The position numbers were made by a program, and so were the translations under genes. A stretch of DNA of 22,177 nt from Chara braunii (taxonomy: Eukaryota > Streptophyta > Charophyceae > Charales > Characeae). Under the pieces are notes generated by a model. That model worked only from the letters and a program-made list of their open reading frames with translations, was not told the origin of the DNA and searched no databases. How positions within the stretch are numbered: position 1 is the stretch's first letter; each line of letters begins with the position of its first letter. Of this stretch, positions 17,604 through 22,177 are shown in pieces. The stretch spans positions 119,119-141,295 of the forward strand of contig BFEA01001000.1 in NCBI GenBank assembly GCA_003427395.1, given 5' to 3'.

Positions 17604-18092
17604 ATGCCCGAGGCACGCCGCGGACAGGGTAGAGGAAGGGGAGGAAGAGGAGGAAAAGCAAAAGAAGAGCCGCCAGCTAGGGCACGACGAGATTATAGTT
17701 CAGAGGAGGAGGAAGAGGAGGAGCCATGAGGCTACGGCCGCCCAAGACCGTACCCCCGCTATTCATCAACAGGATGGTACGAGAGGACCCCATCTCCCGA
17801 CAGGATGGAATTCCTTCGAAAGAAATTTGATGCGCGCTACGACACACCTAGCGCCTCTTCACCTCCTTATATCCCTAGAGCTCCCTCCACCCCTGCTGTA
17901 AGTAAGGTCATAATGCCTTCCCCACCTTCCTCTATCCCGTGTGCTGTCTCGTCTCCTCATCACCCTAATCACTGCATTCTCTTTAGCATCTTCTTCCTTC
18001 TCTTTCTTTTCCAGCTTAACTCATGGCTGTTTTTTATGTCTTATATAAGCGCGACTTCTTCTCAGCTTTCTGAGCCTGATTTCAGCCCATAA
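17604..18092 (+). pseudogene. RGG-box and acidic-tract frame with one internal TGA
   Basis: ATG at 17604 (CACCATGC) opens MPEARRGQGRGRGGRGG, an RGG-box like basic segment of the kind that binds RNA, followed by basic and acidic stretches (DYSSEEEEEEEP). TGA at 17727-17729 interrupts it; the same frame then reads GYGRPRPYPRYSSTGWYER, MEFLRKKFDARYD and a Pro-rich stretch. An optional intron can be drawn: GTAAGT at 17898 and TTTTCCAG ending 18014, 117 bases, phase 0, removing a hydrophobic stretch that looks like translated polypyrimidine tract. The frame ends at TAA 18090-18092. It may be the N-terminus of a gag or of a host RNA-binding protein; I cannot tell which. TGA for an Arg CGA is the simplest reading of the stop. 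Confidence 0.45.
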
Positions 18093-18165
18093 AATTTTTC
18101 AGTTCATAGTCCAGCTCATAGCGTCCCAGGACTGAGAGTTTGGCTTCCTTAAGGCCAGGGATGCA

Positions 18166-18206
18166 GGTTCCTCGTGAACCAGGCCGCTTGTCGGCCACCA
18201 AATAAA
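18166..18206 (+). other. Double hairpin followed by AATAAA
   Basis: GGTTC-CTCGT-GAACC (18166-18180) and GGCCG-CTTGT-CGGCC (18182-18196) are adjacent 5-bp stems with nearly identical 5-base loops. AATAAA, a possible polyadenylation signal, is at 18201-18206, about 110 bases after the end of the preceding frame. Confidence 0.55.
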
Positions 18207-18351
18207 ATTGTAAGAAGGATTTTGTCTGCTTGTTTGACTTGTTCAACTGTTGGTTTTTCACGTGGAGGTTACCTTAGCTCTTGATCAGGCATCTATGCCA
18301 GGGATGACCCCAGTAATAGGGGTACTCACTCTGTCTGTCATGCTGGAAATA

Positions 18352-18540
18352 GGGCATACCAAACCCTCTTTTTTGTTCTCTGGTCTGAGTGAGGTGTCTT
18401 CTCAGCTTCTCGAACACCTGAAGGGGATACCAAACCCTTGTTTTCTCTGATCTGAGTGAGGCGTCTCCTCAACTTCTCAGATGAAAGGGAGGGGATACCA
18501 AACCCTTTTTCTTTTTCCTGGTCTGGGAACTTCAGATAAA
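18352..18540. repeat. Three tandem copies of a 68-72 bp unit
   Basis: Units begin GGG(C/A)TACCAAACCCT at 18352, 18424 and 18492. The first two share CTGAGTGAGG-GTCT-CTCA-CTTCTC; the third is cut short after CCTGGTCTGGG. Confidence 0.85.
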
Positions 18541-18614
18541 TATTTGTATACCTGCAAAACCTATAAGTCCCACAGACAACCACCATACCCTCTGACAACC
18601 AGCAGTCAAGCATC

Positions 18615-18685
18615 AATAAATTAAAATAAAACCCATAAATAAAATAATTAATAATAAATAATAATTAATACATAACAACTTTTCA
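18615..18685. repeat. AT-rich simple sequence (AATAA/TTAATA)
   Basis: About 70 bases consist almost only of A and T with AATAA and TTAAT words. No gene is present. Confidence 0.8.
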
Positions 18686-18734
18686 TACCTAGGGTTTATT
18701 GATTGCCTTGTTTTCGGCCCACCACTGGCCAGGA

Positions 18735-18955
18735 ATGCCAGACGTCCCGTCAGTCTGACATACCTCATTCGGCCCGCCTCAAGCCAGGACTAGTCAGACC
18801 ATCTGTCTTGACAGCCCCTTTGACCTGCCTCCAGATCAGGACCAATCATACCCACTACTCGAGTATGACAGCCCTTTGGCACTCTCACCAGGACACCCAG
18901 ACTATTGCGGGTCTGGTCACCCTACGGCAGTAGACGTCCCGTCAGTCTGACTGTC
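18735..18955. repeat. Hairpin cluster with AGAC/GTCT stems, left group
   Basis: 18735-18761: ATG-C-CAGAC pairs with GTCTG-A-CAT around loop GTCCCGTCA. 18793-18812: GTCAGAC pairs with GTCT-T-GAC, loop CATCT. 18846-18868: TCATAC with GTATGA, over the palindrome TACTCGAGTA. 18897-18916: CCAGAC with GTCTGG. 18926-18955: GGCAGTAGAC pairs with GTCT-G-ACTGTC around the same loop GTCCCGTCA, with one G-T pair and one bulged G. Confidence 0.8.
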
Positions 18956-19150
18956 CCGAATCTGGATTTGACCACTGCGGTCAGGGACCGACTCACCTAC
19001 CAGTTTTTGGCCAAGGGCGCTGGCTACCCTGCCCAGATTTTTGAACGTGGGACCCGGTCTAACCACAGTTCCATGATCTAGCTAACCTCACTGGATTGCA
19101 TCCTCTGATCCCGGTAGGGTTCCAACCGACCCCTTTCAATTTCATAGTCC

Positions 19151-19165
19151 AGACTCCCGGAGTCT
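19151..19165. repeat. Palindrome AGACTCCCGGAGTCT
   Basis: Arms AGACTCC and GGAGTCT are perfect around a single C. It again begins with AGAC and ends with GTCT. Confidence 0.85.
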
Positions 19166-19372
19166 TAGCCTCAGCTGACTACGGAATTCGACACTCGCGT
19201 CGGGGACCTGCTGACCCCACCAGATTGCAACCTACTGCGGCAACTCTCTGGCCAGCCCCGACAATCAGCGCATCCTTAGGTTAGAGAAGAAAACCCCAGG
19301 CACAGACAATCAGAGAGTTATATCATAGCCCACAAGCAAACTGTCTTTGCCCCATAACACAGAACAAACATT

Positions 19373-19699
19373 TCTCAAGAGACGTCCCGTCAGTCTCAAG
19401 AGGCACTGAACAATAACATGCTAGCCAACACTAAAAGTTCGCAAGAGACCTCCCTTCAGCCTCAAGCAAAAACTTAGTGCTAGCCCCAGAGAGGTCCCTT
19501 ACCTCAACTGGGATTTCTTTTCCAAGAGACGTTCCGTCAGTCTCAAGGAAATGTTGAAGCACTGGTCTCAGAGAGGTCCCTTCCCTCATCTGAGTGAAGG
19601 CAGACCCTTAGCCAAGAAGCTCGAAGTCCCTTTACTGACCACTCTCAGTCAAGTAAAGTTTAACTTCTTTATGCCTGCCTTCGTCTGAATCTCTTCAGA
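19373..19699. repeat. Near-contiguous hairpin array, two alternating types
   Basis: Type I (GAGAC, 9-base loop, GTCTC, AA/AA internal loop, outer stem): 19373-19403, 19421-19483 (extended by CACTAA/TTAGTG and CTAG/CTAG) and 19519-19551. Type II (GAGGT or GAGG, then A opposite AA or AT, then outer 5 bp): 19485-19512 with outer CCCAG/CTGGG, and 19567-19594 with outer CTCAG/CTGAG. Then 19623-19667 (CTTTACTGAC with GTC-A-AGTAAAG, plus outer GAAGT/ACTTC) and 19684-19699 (TCTGAA/TTCAGA). Confidence 0.85.
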
Positions 19700-20095
19700 T
19701 AGGACTGAACTTATTTATGCCCATCATGCTTTCTCTTTGTGATAAGAATAATACTGCTCATATCATTTGACGTGCCACAACCATGAGTTTCTCAGATCAT
19801 GACACTGTGTCAATGCTCCCTGAACTGTACTTACAGTTACTTCCCACACTGAGGACTTGACACTCATGGAACGACTGCAGCGCCGCATCAAAGATATAGT
19901 CTCATTAACTTAGTTGCTCGCTGAGATAGATAATGAAATAACTTACTGAAAACAGGAATACTGTACCTGTGATGTTGAAGCTAAGATACTGAAACTGAAA
20001 CGCTGAAATTTGAAATGTCAAATTGATTATGCAAGATTGATCATTGTCAGCTGATAATTGAGCCTCACTGTCTCAATGTCTTATTGTACTCTTTC
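19700..20095. other. Region downstream of element E pol, no gene
   Basis: It lies just after the integrase stop on the minus strand, where a 3' untranslated region, polypurine tract and LTR would be expected. No clear tract or TG..CA edge was found. Two further small palindromes are at 19800-19812 (TGACAC-T-GTGTCA) and 19823-19838 (AACTGTA-CT-TACAGTT). Confidence 0.45.
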
Positions 20096-20968
20096 TCAGT
20101 CCTCTATGACCGTTCTCTTACTTGATGGTTGACTTCTCTTTCCTCTCTTTGGAATCACTGTAACGATCAAGTCAGGGTCTCTAAAGATGAACTTACGAAG
20201 TCTTGACCCTGATACCATGTCATGAACCCTGGATCCATCCATATCTGAAATCTCATAAACTTTGCCCTCTGCTTCTCCTGTGATTCTATAGAGACCAAGC
20301 CATCTGGGCTCCAACCTTTTAGTCCATTGCGTCTCAAGAGAACTGTCAAACAGAAGGACAACATTTCTAATCTTCAATTTCTCTTTTCTTATATATCTTT
20401 TCTTGTTCCATCTTTCTTGATCCGATAGTCTGCTCGATGCCATTCTCTCTGCTGCATCCATCACTGTCTGATCAACTTCAGATATCTGCCTCATTCTGAT
20501 CTGAAGGAGTTCTGAAATAGAATAATCTCTGTCGCTTTCTTGACTTGACCATGTCTTGACAATACTCTCAATTGGTAGTGTAGCATAACGGCCATACCAC
20601 AGTGTAAAAGGTGCATAACCACTAGTTCTCTTGACTGTGATATTATCAGCATATACAGCAGCTCTTAACACCTTTGGCCAGTTGCTGAGTTTCCCTTCAC
20701 ACCACTTGGCCAATGAATCTTTCAGAGTTTTGTGGCCTCTTTCAACAGGTGCATTCGCTTGAGGATGGTAAGTAGTCACATACCGAATTCTGGCACCTAA
20801 TCTGAGTGTAATTCTTCTGACGACCTCATTTCTGAATTCTGATCCTCTGTCTGAAACAAATTCTCTGATAAAAGGATATCTGAGATATACTTCCTCTATC
20901 CAATCAGCCACTTGCTCGGCTGTCTTTCTTTTTAGAGTTTTTGCCTCAACGTATCCAGATAAATTATC
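20096..20968 (-). pseudogene. Element E pol: integrase catalytic core and C-terminus
   Basis: The frame holds the rest of the catalytic core that begins in the preceding segment. Counting from 20911, EFVSDRGSEFRNEV gives the second catalytic Asp (D21) and NAPVERGHKTLK the Glu (E57), 35 residues apart, the D-D-35-E spacing of retroviral-type integrases; HPQANAPVER is typical of gypsy elements. The C-terminal domain follows (RLEPRWLGLYRI, then VHDMVSGSRLRKF) with a basic tail. Integrase inserts the DNA copy into chromosomes. The tool-style start at 20911 is GTG; the true frame extends upstream (LSGYVEAKTLKRKTAEQVAD) to a likely 2-base loss near 20965, AGAGAT shortened to AGAT, which breaks it from the first Asp. 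It ends at TGA 20096-20098. Confidence 0.9.
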
Positions 20969-21359
20969 TCATGTTTAGTATGTATCTCATCCCACCCTTG
21001 CCTGGAGGCATAGTGATGAGATCCAGATGAACTCTGCTACCTGGCTCTACCAGGATTGTAGGGAATATGGGTTCAATCATTCTTGTGGTAGACCTCTTCT
21101 GACATAATACACATGATTTGCAGTATCTGAAAATCATGTCTCTCATGCCAGGCCAAAAGTAGAGTTTGACAGTTTTGGAGCAGGTTGCCTCAGCAGCCCT
21201 GTGGCCACCAGCAACCCCTTCATGAAGAGCAGCAATTATCTCTAATTGTCTCTCTTTTCCACAGACCACTCTTAGTAGAGGTAGGCCTCCCTTACCATCC
21301 ACAAAGAGATGTCATCTTTTTAGTCTGAATTTCTTCCTTGAATCTTTACAAAAATATTA
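20964..21359 (-). pseudogene. Element E pol: integrase zinc-binding domain and first catalytic Asp
   Basis: Same frame as the RNase H part upstream. After TAA at 21357-21359 and TGA at 21312-21314 (Arg expected, CGA to TGA) it reads HLFVDGKGGLPLLRVVCG, then the H-H-C-C zinc finger: counting from 21302, H27 and H34 in LHEGVAGGHRAAEA, C64 and C67 in YCKSCVLCQKR. VHLDLITMPPG gives the first catalytic Asp (D94). The domain multimerises integrase and helps bind LTR ends. The frame ends at TAA 20964-20966, produced by the frameshift described for the next part. Confidence 0.88.
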
Positions 21360-21794
21360 TTTCAGCTGCTCTCTTTCCATCTTCCTGCCAATCTCTTGAT
21401 AATTTTCATCATATTTGTCAAAGAAGAAAAATATCTTTTCTTCCTTCTTTTCACTCTCTTCTTCTTTCTTTGAACCTGAACTTTCCCCAATCTCATGGGC
21501 AGCCACTGCTGCAGCATTAACTTTAGTATACCAATCATTTGGTTCATCTTCTTCTTCTTTCCCTAAAATCGACTCATAAACGTATGCACTTGGGGTTTCT
21601 CCCCAACTATCTCTCTCTTCTGGCCACAGACTCCACTGGTAGGAGCATGGTGCTTCATAATCCTCATCATTTTTTTCATTAAGGAAGTTATCAACATAGG
21701 CAGATTCTTCAATCGTTCCATTCACATCCTCTTCTTCCTCTTCTCGCCACTCAATCCGGCTTAAGTCATCCGCTCTGTTCTTCTCAGTGGGGAT
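21360..21794 (-). pseudogene. Element E pol: acidic spacer between RNase H and integrase
   Basis: In frame with both neighbours. It begins with the end of RNase H (TEKNRADDLSRIEW), after which comes WREEEEEDVNGTIEESAYV, then about 120 residues very rich in Glu, Asp and Tyr/Trp, an Ala patch (NAAAVAAHEIGE) and a Lys/Glu tract with a Phe run (KKEEKIFFFFDKYDENYQE). Gypsy elements usually have a much shorter link here. No function is recognised; low-complexity growth is a plain alternative. TAG at 21795-21797 separates it from RNase H. Confidence 0.7.
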
Positions 21795-22177
21795 CTATTC
21801 CAACTTAAAATCATATGTCCAGATAAAGGCAATCCATCTGCTGACTGTTGGATTTACCTGTTGGTGCTTCTTAATGGAACCAATCACAGCAGATGCATCG
21901 GTCCTCAGGATGAATCTCCTTCCTAAAACGTAGTGCCTGAAGCACCTGAGGCTATGGATGATTGACAGTAGCTCTTTCCATAATTGGGTGTAGCCTATTT
22001 CTGTAGAATTGAGGGTTCTGCTCTCAAATCTCAGAGGTCTTTCTCTCCCATTTTCATCTTTCTGAATAAGCACTCCACCCAGAGATTCAGCGAGGAGATC
22101 AGCATTAGGAAGACTACCTGCATCACGTACTGTCACATAATTCAGCTTCCGAAGATTCGTATCCATCTTAGTCCACC
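21795..22177 (-). pseudogene. Element E pol: RT fingers fused in frame to RNase H, RT core missing
   Basis: The frame enters from beyond the window edge. It shows the RT fingers motif LRKLNYVTVRDAGSLPNADL and LLAESLGG, then without a break GVLIQKDENGRERPLRFESR, which is RNase H sequence. Everything between is absent: the RT palm with the Y-x-D-D box, the thumb, and the RNase H start with its first Asp (the usual T-D-A-S block before G-G-V-L). Later RNase H residues remain: E65 in QLWKELL and D90 in ILRTDAS, counting from 22166, and ADDLSR further on. Both partner domains usually have Gly-Gly at the junction, so a deletion across matching codons fits. The product could not polymerise DNA. TAG at 21795-21797 ends the frame. 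Confidence 0.85.

Noticed and set aside
20203-20217. TGGTATCAGGGTC on the minus strand, resembling a primer binding site
   Set aside because: It is inside the integrase C-terminal coding sequence (HDMVSGSRL), so the match is coincidental.

Overview
The window looks like nuclear DNA of a plant-lineage eukaryote with a large, repeat-filled genome. The gag and pol families fit a charophyte alga such as Chara, but that is recalled resemblance, not proof. No intact host gene, tRNA or rRNA gene was recognised. Almost everything that can be named is a decayed Ty3/gypsy LTR retrotransposon, and scattered single N bases (about 9.99-13.94 kb and 16.1-16.35 kb) mark uncertain consensus.

Layout. 1-633 (+) is the 3' end of a pol gene (integrase C-terminus with a chromodomain-like tail), followed by a polypurine tract (658-670) and an LTR starting at 671. 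That LTR of about 1.0 kb appears to serve also as the 5' LTR of element A: leader about 1676-2196, gag 2197-3693, then protease, reverse transcriptase and RNase H up to about 6221, where pol stops before the integrase. Element C abuts there in the same orientation: LTR about 6220-7249, a tRNA-iMet type primer binding site at 7253, a repeat-filled leader, a 19-unit minisatellite (8077-8365) touching the gag start, and a broken gag (8366 to about 9577). From about 9.7 to 13.1 kb the readable frames are on the minus strand: a 160-codon frame of unknown function and three diverged copies of a module of about 90 residues, with a degenerate 20-bp satellite between copies two and three. From 13.1 to 15.2 kb I see no genes. 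From 15.2 to 19.9 kb the DNA is full of short imperfect palindromes, plus one RGG/acidic reading frame (17604-18092, +). The right end (20096-22177, -) is the pol of a third gypsy lineage, element E, reading inward from beyond the window.

None of the elements can be autonomous as they stand: each has stops, frameshifts or deletions. Most in-frame stops replace Trp, Arg or Gln codons by C-to-T or G-to-A changes, as expected for methylated, silenced transposons.

Most unusual are the hairpin arrays at 18.7-19.7 kb, where copies share loop sequences but have different, still complementary stems; the minisatellite of bZIP-type CCACGTCA boxes at the gag start of element C; the triplicated minus-strand module; and the in-frame loss of the RT catalytic core in element E.
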